Below are positions 53,625 through 61,464 of a DNA stretch of 64,000 bases, piece by piece. The position numbers were made by a program, and so were the translations under genes. Source of the DNA: Microbacterium sp. SLBN-154 (GTDB taxonomy: Bacteria; Actinomycetota; Actinomycetes; Actinomycetales; Microbacteriaceae); NCBI RefSeq assembly GCF_006715565.1, contig NZ_VFNL01000001.1, positions 1,550,001 through 1,614,000 on the forward strand, read 5' to 3'. The notes below the pieces were generated by a model. It did no database searches and was not told the DNA's origin. It saw only the letters and a list, made by a program, of their open reading frames with translations. Every line of letters starts with the position of its first letter. Within the stretch, counting starts at the first letter, position 1.

Positions 53625-54050
53625 ATGAGTACTGTCAGAACGACGGGCATGGACACCGCCGAGACCACCGGATGGGCAGGGTGGGTCGTCTTCGCCGGGG
53701 TGATCCTTCTCGTCAGCGGAGTCTTCAGCGGCGTACAGGGCCTCGTCGCGCTCGTAGGTCCCGACACGTATTACGTGATGACCAACGGATCGCTGTGGCT
53801 GATGGACGTCGCCGGCTGGGGCTGGTGGAACCTCATCGTCGGGGCGCTCCTGGTGCTGACCGCTGTGGCGCTGTTCGCCGGGCAGACGTGGGCGCGGGTC
53901 ATCGCCGTCATCCTCGCCGGGCTGAGCGCCGTGGGCCAGCTCATGCTGATCCCGGCTCAACCCTGGTGGTCGTTGATCGTCATCGCCATCGATGTCGTCA
54001 TCATCTACGCGCTGACCGTGCACGGCCGCGAGCTGCGCACCGGCGTGTGA
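53625..54050 (+). CDS. DUF7144-type four-helix membrane protein
   Basis: 141 residues, with GGAGGAAA before the ATG. GWAGWVVFAGVILLVSGVFSGVQGLVAL, YYVMTNGSLWLMDVAGWGWWNLIVGALLVL, and two more helices match the actinobacterial DUF7144 pattern (the WGWxxLixG motif). Role unknown; such genes are often seen among stress-related loci. It is followed 44 bases later by an APC permease on the same strand. Confidence 0.82.
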   Translation: MSTVRTTGMDTAETTGWAGWVVFAGVILLVSGVFSGVQGLVALVGPDTYYVMTNGSLWLMDVAGWGWWNLIVGALLVLTAVALFAGQTWARVIAVILAGLSAVGQLMLIPAQPWWSLIVIAIDVVIIYALTVHGRELRTGV

Positions 54051-54094
54051 GACGCCGCGGCCGCGGCCCCACAGGGGGAGGGGGCCGTGTGCCC

Positions 54095-55441
54095 ATGACC
54101 GACCAGCCCGCGCCGCCGACCGGCGCCGCCAAGAAGCCGATGACCGTTCTGCAAGCGGCCTTCATCGGGGTGGGCGCGATGGTCGGAGCGGGAATCTTCG
54201 CCCTCCTCGGCGCCGCGGGGGCGGTGGCAGGATCGGCCGTCTGGCTGTCGTTCCTCATCGCCGGGGCCATCGCCGCGTTGCAGGGATACTCCTTCGCCAA
54301 GCTCGGTGCAGCGTATCCGTCGTCGGGTGGCATGCTCGCCTACCTCGCAAAGGGGTTCGGGGAAGGCCACGTGACGGGCATCGTCGCCTGGCTGTTCTAC
54401 ATCACCGGGGGGATCGTCGCCGCGATGGTCGCGACCTCCTTCGGCGGCTACGCCAGCAGCGTGGTCGCCGGCGGCGACCCGTTCTGGGCCACCGTGCTCG
54501 CCATCGCGCTGGTCCTCGTCATGACACTGCTGAACATCATCGGAGCCCGCGCAGTCGCGCGTGTGCAATCGGTCATCGTCAACATCGTCCTCGGCATCCT
54601 GGCCCTCTTCGCGATCGTCACGATCGCCAACTGGGACCCGGCTCTGTTAGACCCCGCGGGCTACCCCGGGGTGCGAGAGATCATCGCGAGCGTCGCGCTG
54701 ACCTTCTTCGCCTTCCTCGGCTTCGGCGTCATCACGTTCACCGCGAAGGACCTGAAGGACCCGTCCCGGCAGCTGCCGCGCGCCATGTACATCGCGCTGG
54801 GCATCGCCACCGCCGTCTATGTCGGTGTATCGCTCGGTGTCTTCGGCACCCTCACCGCAGAGGAGGTCGTGGCCTACGGCTCGACGGCGCTCGCCGAAGC
54901 CGCTCGGCCCACCCTGGGCGACGCCGGCTACGTCCTGATGGTGGTCACAGCGCTCTTCTCGACGGCGGGAGCGGTCAACGCCAGTTTCTACCCGGCGGCG
55001 GGTATGACCCGTCACCTCGCGCAAGTCCACCAGTTCCCTCCCGTGTTCGGCACGCAGATCGCTCGCAGAGCCCCCGTCGGCCTCGTCGTGCTCGCGCTGG
55101 TCACCATCCTGATGATCGTGCTGCTCGACCTCAACAGCATCGCCTCGCTCGGCAGCGCGGTGGCGCTCCTGGTGTTCTCTGCGGTCACGGTGTCGCACTT
55201 CCGGACGTACCGGGAGACCGGGGCGAGCCTCGTCGTGCTGATCATCGCGCTGATCGCGACGCTGGGAACCTTCGTCGTGTTCGCTTCCACGACGCTCGTC
55301 AGCGAACCGAAGACGGCGATCGCGCTCATGGTCGTCCTGCTCGCCGCCCTCTTGCTGGACCTCGTCTGGAAGCGCGTTCGAGGCGGCCGTGAAGCGCGGG
55401 AGAGAGAGCTGCGCTCGACGGACGGGCCCTCGCCGGCCTGA
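54095..55441 (+). CDS. APC-superfamily amino-acid permease
   Basis: 448 residues from ATG 54095, with a GGAGGGG stretch upstream. MTVLQAAFIGVGAMVGAGIFALLGAAGAVAG is the first helix with the GxG(I/V) substrate-binding break; 12 membrane segments follow, including FFAFLGFGVITFTAKDLKDPSRQLPRAM, the conserved segment after helix 6. Likely a proton-coupled amino-acid or amine importer; the substrate is unknown. It may be transcribed with the DUF7144 gene. Confidence 0.9.
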   Translation: MTDQPAPPTGAAKKPMTVLQAAFIGVGAMVGAGIFALLGAAGAVAGSAVWLSFLIAGAIAALQGYSFAKLGAAYPSSGGMLAYLAKGFGEGHVTGIVAWLFYITGGIVAAMVATSFGGYASSVVAGGDPFWATVLAIALVLVMTLLNIIGARAVARVQSVIVNIVLGILALFAIVTIANWDPALLDPAGYPGVREIIASVALTFFAFLGFGVITFTAKDLKDPSRQLPRAMYIALGIATAVYVGVSLGVFGTLTAEEVVAYGSTALAEAARPTLGDAGYVLMVVTALFSTAGAVNASFYPAAGMTRHLAQVHQFPPVFGTQIARRAPVGLVVLALVTILMIVLLDLNSIASLGSAVALLVFSAVTVSHFRTYRETGASLVVLIIALIATLGTFVVFASTTLVSEPKTAIALMVVLLAALLLDLVWKRVRGGREARERELRSTDGPSPA

Positions 55442-55546
55442 TGCCGCCGATCCGCTCTGCCATGGGACTTTCTACCCGGGACGGGGCCGGTTCCGTTCGT
55501 AGCGTTTATCGGGTTCGCCGTCGCTGCCGTCGGCGGGGAAAGAGAG

Positions 55547-55969
55547 ATGGACATGACAACCTTCGACTATGGTCCGATCGAGTTCTACGCGATTGCCTTC
55601 GACGGTGATCGCCCGGGCCCGGCAGTGCTCCAGGCGATCGACGATCTCGTCGCCACGGGCACGGTGAACCTCCTCGACCTCGTGTTCGCCCGTCGCTCTC
55701 CGGAGGGCGAGATCGAGATGTTGGAGCTGAGTGACACCGTCGACGACGGTGCGCCCGCTCTCGACCTTGCGGGCCTGGCCGGCCACGACGACGTCCAGTA
55801 CATGGCGGACGCCCTCGAGCCGGGCACGTCCGCGGCGATCCTCGTCATCGAACAGCTGTGGGCGAAGTCGTTCGCCGCCGCTCTGTACGACGCCGGCGGC
55901 GCCGTCATCGCGCGGGAGGGAATCCCTGCGCCCGTCGTGAACGCGTTCTTATCCGAGTACGCGGACTGA
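55547..55969 (+). CDS. DUF6325-family protein
   Basis: 140 residues (ATG 55547, or 55553 giving MTTFDYGPIEFY). FDYGPIEFYAIAFDGDRPGPAVLQAIDDLVATGTVNLLDLVFARRSPEGEIEMLEL and AAILVIEQLWAKSFAAALYDAGGAVIAREGIPAPVV, in parts, match a family of small actinobacterial proteins of unknown function. A ferredoxin-like alpha/beta fold is likely. It is followed 14 bases later by the SHOCT protein, with which this family commonly travels. Confidence 0.85.
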   Translation: MDMTTFDYGPIEFYAIAFDGDRPGPAVLQAIDDLVATGTVNLLDLVFARRSPEGEIEMLELSDTVDDGAPALDLAGLAGHDDVQYMADALEPGTSAAILVIEQLWAKSFAAALYDAGGAVIAREGIPAPVVNAFLSEYAD

Positions 55970-55983
55970 GAGAGGAAAAAGAC

Positions 55984-56334
55984 ATGCCCTTAGGACGACG
56001 AGGCCGACCGGGCCTCATCGGGATGGCCGCCCGAACAGCCGTCGTGGCCGGCACCGCCACCGCCGTGTCGGGCCGCGTGCAGCGGCGCCAGCAGGAGAAG
56101 TACGCCGACCAGTCGCAGCAGCAGGCTGACGAGGCAGCTCAGCAGCAGGCGGCGATGGATCAAGCGGCCGCGGAGGCCGTCGCCAACGCGCAAGCCGCCC
56201 AGGCGTCGGCCGCACCGCCGCCCGCGGCCGGAGACGACGTGATCGCCCGACTTGATCAGCTGGCGCAGCTGCATACCCGGGGAGTCCTTTCGGACGATGA
56301 GTTCACGGCCGCGAAGGCGAAGCTGCTGAGCTGA
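55984..56334 (+). CDS. SHOCT-domain protein
   Basis: 116 residues. N-terminal basic MPLGRRGRPGLIGMAARTAVVAGTATAVSGRV is a possible membrane-touching helix; a Gln/Ala-rich coiled linker (about 40-85) follows, and the last 32 residues (VIARLDQLAQLHTRGVLSDDEFTAAKAKLLS) are the SHOCT oligomerisation motif. AGAGAGG precedes the ATG. Partner of the DUF6325 protein by position. Confidence 0.87.
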   Translation: MPLGRRGRPGLIGMAARTAVVAGTATAVSGRVQRRQQEKYADQSQQQADEAAQQQAAMDQAAAEAVANAQAAQASAAPPPAAGDDVIARLDQLAQLHTRGVLSDDEFTAAKAKLLS

Positions 56335-56335
56335 T

Positions 56336-56355
56336 GGGGGTTTGGGGTTGGGGGG
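56336..56355 (+). other. G-tract cluster (possible G-quadruplex)
   Basis: Three runs of 5, 4 and 6 guanines (56336-56340, 56344-56347, 56350-56355) separated by 2-3 T follow the SHOCT stop. The last run can supply two tracts, which would meet a quadruplex motif on the plus strand. Confidence 0.4.
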
Positions 56356-56370
56356 CTTCGCACGCCCCCG
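56350..56370. terminator. Short hairpin between convergent genes
   Basis: GGGGGC (56351-56356) and GCCCCC (56364-56369) form a 6-bp G/C stem with a 7-base loop, midway between the SHOCT stop and the opposing stop at 56383. Confidence 0.45.
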
Positions 56371-56382
56371 GCCCCGCATCGG

Positions 56383-57654
56383 TCAACGGAATCGCGGAGG
56401 TGTGTAGGCGGAGACCGGCGGGAGATCGTAGTCCCAGCGGCGGAGGATGTCGTATGCACGCGTGAGCCGGAGGGCGAGATCCGTGATGTGCGTCGTGTCG
56501 CTCGGTGGCCAATCCGCTCCGGCACGGCGGATGTGCGCGGTGTTCTCCTCGCCGAGGAGAGTCTCACGCAGGAACTCCGCCTGGTAGGCGCCCGTGCGAA
56601 TCCGCACTGACCTCTCTTGACTGCGATGGCGGACGATTCCCTGCGGCTCGAGCGCGCGCAGCAGGCGACCGACGGCCTGGCATTCGAAGGCGCCGAGGTA
56701 GGGCGCGTTGAGCGCGAGGTCCTCCTGGACGCGGTCGGGGGGTACGTCGAAGGCCAGAGCGAGCGCCTGCTGCAGACTCCGGAACTGGCTGCCGTCGATG
56801 ATCGGCACATCGCTGAGCGGCAGCGGGCTGCCGTCGAGTAGTGGCCGAGGCTCACCCCGCGCGTCGCCGCGGTTCCCTAGCGACACGATTCGGGGGAGCC
56901 AGTCGCCTCGGGGTTTGTCCTGGTCGACGGCGCCCTCGGGACCCACGGTTGCGTTCATGGTGTCGTGGACGCACTGGACATGCAGCATCCGCGCGCTGTT
57001 GAGGTCGGCGACGGTCGAATGGTCGATGTCCAGCTCATGCAACGCCACGCATTTGGCCTCGAAGACCATGGAGATGACGTCGTCGCGGATGCGGGCATAG
57101 GGGCGGGCGCCGCGTTCACCCAGATCGCCGATGACCCCCATCAGACGTCGCCAGTGCTCGTCATCGCGCGGGCGCCGCAGAAACGGGACTCCGCTGAAGG
57201 AGACCGGCCGGATCGCGTCCACGCCGTTGAACGAGACACTTCCCCCCTCGGCCTGGGCGTCACGGCGCTCGTAGAACTCTCGGAGACCGCTCTCGGGCTC
57301 TGCGGGCCAATCGCGGTTCGGATCGAACAGCATCCGGTGGTGCGGGAACTCTATGTAGACCACGCGTGGGTCGACCTCGACCCATCGTCTGCACAGAGCG
57401 CTCGTGGTCACGTCCGAGAAGTCGTGCTGCTGGCGCTCGGTGAGGCCGGCTTCGATGAAGGGCGCCAGCTCCCGCGGGCACGCAGCGGTCGCGTGGGGGC
57501 CGGTGAGGATCAGGTCGATGCCGCCGGCGATCTGCTCGAAGGGCACCGTCCCCTTTCCGCGGTAGAACACGATGTCGTCGAAGCCGAACGTCGTGCCCTC
57601 GGGGATCCAGACGAGCCCGCCGGGCTCGTCCTGAACGAATCTGCCGGCGTTCAT
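56383..57654 (-). CDS. N-formylglutamate-amidohydrolase-superfamily protein
   Basis: 423 residues. IDLILTGPHATAACPRELAPFIEAGLTERQQHDFSDVTTSALCRRWVEVDPRVVYIEFPHHRMLFDPNRDW, read in segments, has the superfamily pattern: a PH motif after a beta strand, a D-x-x-T segment and a late R-x-x-x-D-x-NR motif. The C-terminal half (QFRSLQQALALAFDVPPDRVQEDLAL, LRETLLGEENT) is not recognised. The substrate is unknown; the neighbouring M20 peptidase and Dcu transporter suggest breakdown of an N-acylated amino acid or dipeptide. It starts 7 bases after the M20 stop. Confidence 0.72.
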   Translation of the reverse strand: MNAGRFVQDEPGGLVWIPEGTTFGFDDIVFYRGKGTVPFEQIAGGIDLILTGPHATAACPRELAPFIEAGLTERQQHDFSDVTTSALCRRWVEVDPRVVYIEFPHHRMLFDPNRDWPAEPESGLREFYERRDAQAEGGSVSFNGVDAIRPVSFSGVPFLRRPRDDEHWRRLMGVIGDLGERGARPYARIRDDVISMVFEAKCVALHELDIDHSTVADLNSARMLHVQCVHDTMNATVGPEGAVDQDKPRGDWLPRIVSLGNRGDARGEPRPLLDGSPLPLSDVPIIDGSQFRSLQQALALAFDVPPDRVQEDLALNAPYLGAFECQAVGRLLRALEPQGIVRHRSQERSVRIRTGAYQAEFLRETLLGEENTAHIRRAGADWPPSDTTHITDLALRLTRAYDILRRWDYDLPPVSAYTPPRFR

Positions 57655-57661
57655 CGCGGAA

Positions 57662-59053
57662 TCATGCGCGCGACGTGCGCGCAGGGTCCTGCGAGCCCAG
57701 GCGCTCCAAGAGGAGTGCTTGAGTCACGATGAGCCGTTCAATCTCGGTGGGATCCACGCTCTCATCCGAAGAATGGATGCGGGAGCCCGCGACGTCCTCC
57801 GGGCCCCACAGCACGAACTCCGCCCCCGGCACCGCATGCTGGAGCGTGCGAAGCAGCGGGATCGACCCGCCGCTCCCCGCCTCGCCGACAGGCGTGCCGA
57901 ACGCCGTCTCCATCGCCCAGCGGGCAGCGGCGTAACCGGGCCCGTCTGTGTCGCATCGGAACGGCGGCGCCTCCTTGGTGCGCTGAACGTCGATCTGCGC
58001 GCCCCAGGGTGCGTGCGTTTCGAGATGGCGAACGAGGGCATCCAGCTCTTGGATCGGATCGGAGCCGGGCACGATCCGCATCGAGACCTTCGCGCGCGCC
58101 TCGGGGATCAGTACGTTCGACGAGCCCGCGATGCTGGTCATATCGATTCCGATCGCGTTGATCGATGGGCGGGTCCACAGCCGGTCGCCGATCGGACCGG
58201 TTCCGGTCAGGCGCACTCCGGGGAGAAGGTCCGCGCTCGAGCGGAAGTCGTCCTCGTGGAGATTCTCGCCGGCCCACGTTCCGCTCGAGACGCCGTCGAC
58301 GACGACGTCGCCGTCCTCGTCGTGGAGCGTGGCCAACAGGCGCGCGAGTGCCATCATGGCGTCCGGTGCCGCGCCGCCGAAGACACCCGAGTGAAGAGGA
58401 TGCTCGAGCGTCCGGACGGTGACGACGCACGCCACGTCCCCGCGCAGCGCCGTGGTGAAGACGGGTTCTCCCACGCGGAGATTGCCCATGTCGCAGATGA
58501 CGAAGAGATCGCATGCGAACAGTTCCGGGTGCGCCTCGACGAAGGCCTCGAGATTGCTCTCGGTCTCCTCCATCCCCTCCAGGATCAGCTTGACGGTGCA
58601 GGGAGGCTGACCGTCGAAGACCCGCAGCGTGCCCAGGTGCGTGACGAGTCCGCTCTTGTCGTCGGACGCGCCTCGCCCGAAGATGCGGCCCTCGGCTGTC
58701 GTCGTCGCGGTCCACGGGTCGCTTGTCCAGCCTTGCTCCGTGGGAGCGGGCTGGACGTCGTAATGCGCATACAGGACCACCGTGGGCGATCCTTCCGGCC
58801 CCGCGATCTCGCCGTAGATGGGGGGATACCCCGTCGGCACGTCCATGAGTCGCGCGTTGCGAAACCCCGCGTCGCGGAACATCTGCAGGGTGACCTCGCC
58901 CATACGCCGGACCGGTTCCTCCGGGTAGCCGGGGAAGGCGATGGAGGGGATCGTGACGAGCGTCTTCAGGTCGGCGAGAACGCCCGGCATGAGCTCGGCG
59001 GCCTTCTGTGCGATGTCAGCGGTCTCCAGCTGCATCCGGGTGTGCGGTGCCAT
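57662..59053 (-). CDS. M20-family metallopeptidase (dipeptidase-like)
   Basis: 463 residues from ATG 59053, with GGAG 5 bases upstream; another in-frame ATG at 59086 lacks such a site. Di-zinc ligands are visible in VVLYAHYDVQPAP (His, Asp), FGRGASDDKSG (Asp), LEGMEETESN (Glu-Glu), VICDMGN (Asp) and the C-terminal IHSSDE (His). The lid domain (LEHPLHSGVFGGAAPD) is intact. Such enzymes cleave dipeptides or N-acyl amino acids in the cytoplasm. It is the third gene of the lipoprotein-Dcu-M20-amidohydrolase unit. Confidence 0.92.
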   Translation of the reverse strand: MAPHTRMQLETADIAQKAAELMPGVLADLKTLVTIPSIAFPGYPEEPVRRMGEVTLQMFRDAGFRNARLMDVPTGYPPIYGEIAGPEGSPTVVLYAHYDVQPAPTEQGWTSDPWTATTTAEGRIFGRGASDDKSGLVTHLGTLRVFDGQPPCTVKLILEGMEETESNLEAFVEAHPELFACDLFVICDMGNLRVGEPVFTTALRGDVACVVTVRTLEHPLHSGVFGGAAPDAMMALARLLATLHDEDGDVVVDGVSSGTWAGENLHEDDFRSSADLLPGVRLTGTGPIGDRLWTRPSINAIGIDMTSIAGSSNVLIPEARAKVSMRIVPGSDPIQELDALVRHLETHAPWGAQIDVQRTKEAPPFRCDTDGPGYAAARWAMETAFGTPVGEAGSGGSIPLLRTLQHAVPGAEFVLWGPEDVAGSRIHSSDESVDPTEIERLIVTQALLLERLGSQDPARTSRA

Positions 59054-59112
59054 CTCTTCTCCGATTCTGTAGGTGCTCAGCCGCATGACCACCGCCGAGC
59101 CGACGTGTCCGC

Positions 59113-60582
59113 TCAGCGGAAGAAGATCGCCCCGATCAGGCTGCCGACGAGGATGGTGACCACCGACAGCACCAGCATGGGAACGAAGAAGCTGTGGTCG
59201 ACCAGCTTCGTCCCGAGCTTGGTCGTTCCCGACAGGTCGAAGTTCGCGGCGGCGATCTGTGTCCCGTTCGCGGGCAGCGTGTATACGCCGCCCAGAGCGC
59301 CCGCCCACATGCCGGTCACGATTCCCGGTGCGAGGCCTGCGGCAAGACCGATGGGAACGATGGTCCGCGTCGCGGTGGACTGGCTCGTCGTCAGCGCCGC
59401 CACGAGGAAGACGGCAAGAGCGAAGATGAACACCCAGTTGTTGACCCAACCGCCGATGGTGTCGACGATGACTTCCTCATGCGCCGAAATGAACGTTGCG
59501 GTCAGCCAGGCGATCCCGAAGAGCGCGATGGCTGAGATCATCCCGGCTTTGAAGACCGACATGTCCGGAACGGTCTTCACGTCGGGCCGGCCGATGAAGA
59601 GGATGAGCACGCCGACGACGAACATCACCATGACGATCGTCGTGGTCATGTCGATGGGTACCGGGTCGCCGCCCTCGACCGGGAACGACGGACGAAGGAC
59701 CGGGAAGAGTCCCAGCAGCACAATTGCCAGGACCCCCGCGAAGAAGGTCAATGCGGAATTCCGGCCCCGCGCGGTGTAAGTCGGTTGGGGTATCGATGTT
59801 GCGCCACCACCTGCGGTCCCTGCCGGCTCGCCGGTCTTCACTGAGCCACGCGTACCCGATGAGCCCGCGCCGCCACCACCGCTCGATGATGCGGCGACGG
59901 CGGTCGTCGCCTTCTCACCTTCGCTTCTCCAGTGGGCCAGCTCACCGGCGGCGATCTTGGCTTGCACCTGCGGGTCGTCGTCGAGGTCTTTGCCGAGCCG
60001 GTTGACCACCAGCGAGGTGACCACGATGCCCACGAGGCAGGCGGGCAGGGTGATGGCGAGGATCTGGGTGAGCCCGAGGTTGTACGGGGCCACCTCCGTC
60101 AGGGTGACCATGGCAGCCATGGCGGCGGATACCGGCGATGCTGCGAGCGCGATGCCGGACTGCACCACGGTCAGCGTGAGCGGTCGGGATGGGCGGATGC
60201 CGTTCTTGTAGGACACGTCGTAGATGACCGGCAGCAGCGGGTAGATGATGTTGCTGGTGCCGGCGCCCACCGAGAATGCGAATGCGGTCAGCGGGGCGAT
60301 CAGGGTGATCTGCTTCGGATGCCGCTGAATGACCCGTGCCGCGACCGCGACCATCCAGTCGATGCCTCCCGCGGCCTGCATCATCGCGGCGGCGGTGACC
60401 ACCGCGAGAATGATCGCCAAGGCCGCCGACGGCGGAGATCCCGGCGCCTCGCGGAAGACGAACACCAGGAGGAAGGTGCCCACCCCGCCCCAGAGGCCGA
60501 CGCCGACGCCACCCGCCCGCGTGCCCATGATGATGCATCCGAGTACCACGAGGGCCTCGAGCACGAACACCAGAATGTCCAT
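59113..60582 (-). CDS. Dcu-family C4-dicarboxylate-type transporter
   Basis: 489 residues with 10-12 membrane segments. The first half has GGVGVGLWGGVGTFLLVFVFREAPGSPP, SVGAGTSNIIYPLLPVIYDVSYKNGIRPSRPL and VSAAMAAMVTL, close to DcuA/DcuB; the central loop (about 215-275) is a Ser/Gly/Thr low-complexity stretch, longer than usual; the second half ends with LPANGTQIAAANFDLSGTTKLG. DcuA/B exchange aspartate, malate, fumarate and succinate. AGGAGAGG precedes the ATG. Co-transcription with M20 and the amidohydrolase suggests uptake of an acidic acyl-amino acid or dipeptide. Confidence 0.9.
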   Translation of the reverse strand: MDILVFVLEALVVLGCIIMGTRAGGVGVGLWGGVGTFLLVFVFREAPGSPPSAALAIILAVVTAAAMMQAAGGIDWMVAVAARVIQRHPKQITLIAPLTAFAFSVGAGTSNIIYPLLPVIYDVSYKNGIRPSRPLTLTVVQSGIALAASPVSAAMAAMVTLTEVAPYNLGLTQILAITLPACLVGIVVTSLVVNRLGKDLDDDPQVQAKIAAGELAHWRSEGEKATTAVAASSSGGGGAGSSGTRGSVKTGEPAGTAGGGATSIPQPTYTARGRNSALTFFAGVLAIVLLGLFPVLRPSFPVEGGDPVPIDMTTTIVMVMFVVGVLILFIGRPDVKTVPDMSVFKAGMISAIALFGIAWLTATFISAHEEVIVDTIGGWVNNWVFIFALAVFLVAALTTSQSTATRTIVPIGLAAGLAPGIVTGMWAGALGGVYTLPANGTQIAAANFDLSGTTKLGTKLVDHSFFVPMLVLSVVTILVGSLIGAIFFR

Positions 60583-60603
60583 TTGCCTCTCCTGCCTTGT
60601 CTG

Positions 60604-61047
60604 TCATCCCGCGGTCGGGCACTGCGACTCGGCGATGTTCTGGACGCCGGCCCAGGCATCCCGCACGCCCTGGATGGACTGCTCGATGAGGGGTGATGCG
60701 GTCTCTCGAGCATCCGCGCCGGCATCCACCGCCGCCTGTCGCACGGCATCGACGCTCTCCCGCAGCCGGGTCACCGCATCGTCGAGCCGCCCCTCGGTGA
60801 CGGCCTGGAACTGATCGAGTTCGTCGCTCACCTCAGCGGCGGCAGCGCGGATCTGCTCGGCCTTCGTCGACACCGGATCCGTCGCACGCAGTTCCTCGAC
60901 CGAGGCGACGACATCGTCGTACTGTGCGCAGAGGTCTTGGGTGGCGAGGTCGGCGCAGCCGCCCAGCAGCGGCGCAGCAAGCACAGTCAGTCCGAGCATC
61001 ACCGCAACACGACCTGTCCCGCGATGAGTCGTCTTCGGTGGGGACAT
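60604..61047 (-). CDS. Small secreted lipoprotein
   Basis: 147 residues from ATG 61047, with AAGGAG 8 bases upstream. A basic N-terminus, a hydrophobic segment and the lipobox LLGGC (Cys31) mark a lipoprotein. The mature part is helical (QYDDVVASVEELRATDPVSTKAEQIRAAAAEVSDELDQF) with one more Cys near the end. No family recognised. It lies 21 bases before the Dcu gene and may be co-transcribed. Confidence 0.8.
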   Translation of the reverse strand: MSPPKTTHRGTGRVAVMLGLTVLAAPLLGGCADLATQDLCAQYDDVVASVEELRATDPVSTKAEQIRAAAAEVSDELDQFQAVTEGRLDDAVTRLRESVDAVRQAAVDAGADARETASPLIEQSIQGVRDAWAGVQNIAESQCPTAG

Positions 61048-61247
61048 CGCGTGCTCCTTCGGTGCGGTCGGGTGCACGTTATTCCCGTCCGGCGCGACCG
61101 GGCCGGGTCTTTGGTCCCGTCCGGCTCCGTTGCGCGCCAAGGCCGCCGCGCGAAGGTGGCTGATATGGTCGGGCGCGCCGCTGCGGGCGGCCATGCATGC
61201 CGCACGAACAGCGCGCGCCATGCCGCGATCACCCGGTGAAGAAGGGG

Positions 61248-61292
61248 TGCCCCCGACAGGAATCGAACCTGCGACCTTTGGTACCGGAAACC
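61248..61292 (-). other. 3' half of tRNA-Arg(CCG): candidate attachment site
   Basis: Read on the minus strand, the anticodon loop TTCCGGT, 3' anticodon stem ACCAA, variable loop, T arm (GCAGG TTCGATT CCTGT) and acceptor strand CGGGGGC with discriminator A form a normal tRNA-Arg(CCG) 3' half. Three bases into the expected 5' anticodon stem the match stops, and no D arm follows at the right distance. This is the duplicate left when an element integrates into a tRNA gene; the intact copy should be to the right, outside the window. Confidence 0.7.
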
Positions 61293-61452
61293 TCGTTCAC
61301 TGCTACAGGATCGCGAGCGAAGAGCGACAGAGGCACGTCTTTTCAGTCATTGACGGCCTTCTTAGGTTTCTGGGGTCTGCCCTGACCTCACTCATTTGTT
61401 GTCAGGATGTTGTCGCCGCCGCGTTGAAGCGAGCCAGTGTCGCACCACCTCC

Positions 61453-61458
61453 TAGACT
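61453..61458 (+). promoter_or_regulatory. -10 element for the TIGR04255 cassette, leaderless
   Basis: TAGACT ends exactly 6 bases before GTG 61465, with no ribosome binding site. No close -35 match at normal spacing. Confidence 0.45.
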
Positions 61459-61464
61459 CGCATC

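Larger units (their letters stand above)
61048..61464. other. Intergenic region containing the attachment site
   Basis: 417 bases between the lipoprotein gene and the TIGR04255 gene. It contains the tRNA-Arg 3' fragment at 61248-61292. Left of that the DNA is as G/C-rich as the rest of the window; right of it A and T become noticeably more frequent. No protein-coding gene is recognised. Confidence 0.6.

Noticed and set aside
61248..61345. Complete tRNA-Arg gene
   Set aside because: A GCCTCTG that could pair with the acceptor strand exists further on, but the distance to the anticodon is about 14 bases too long and no D arm can be formed; only a 3' half is supported.
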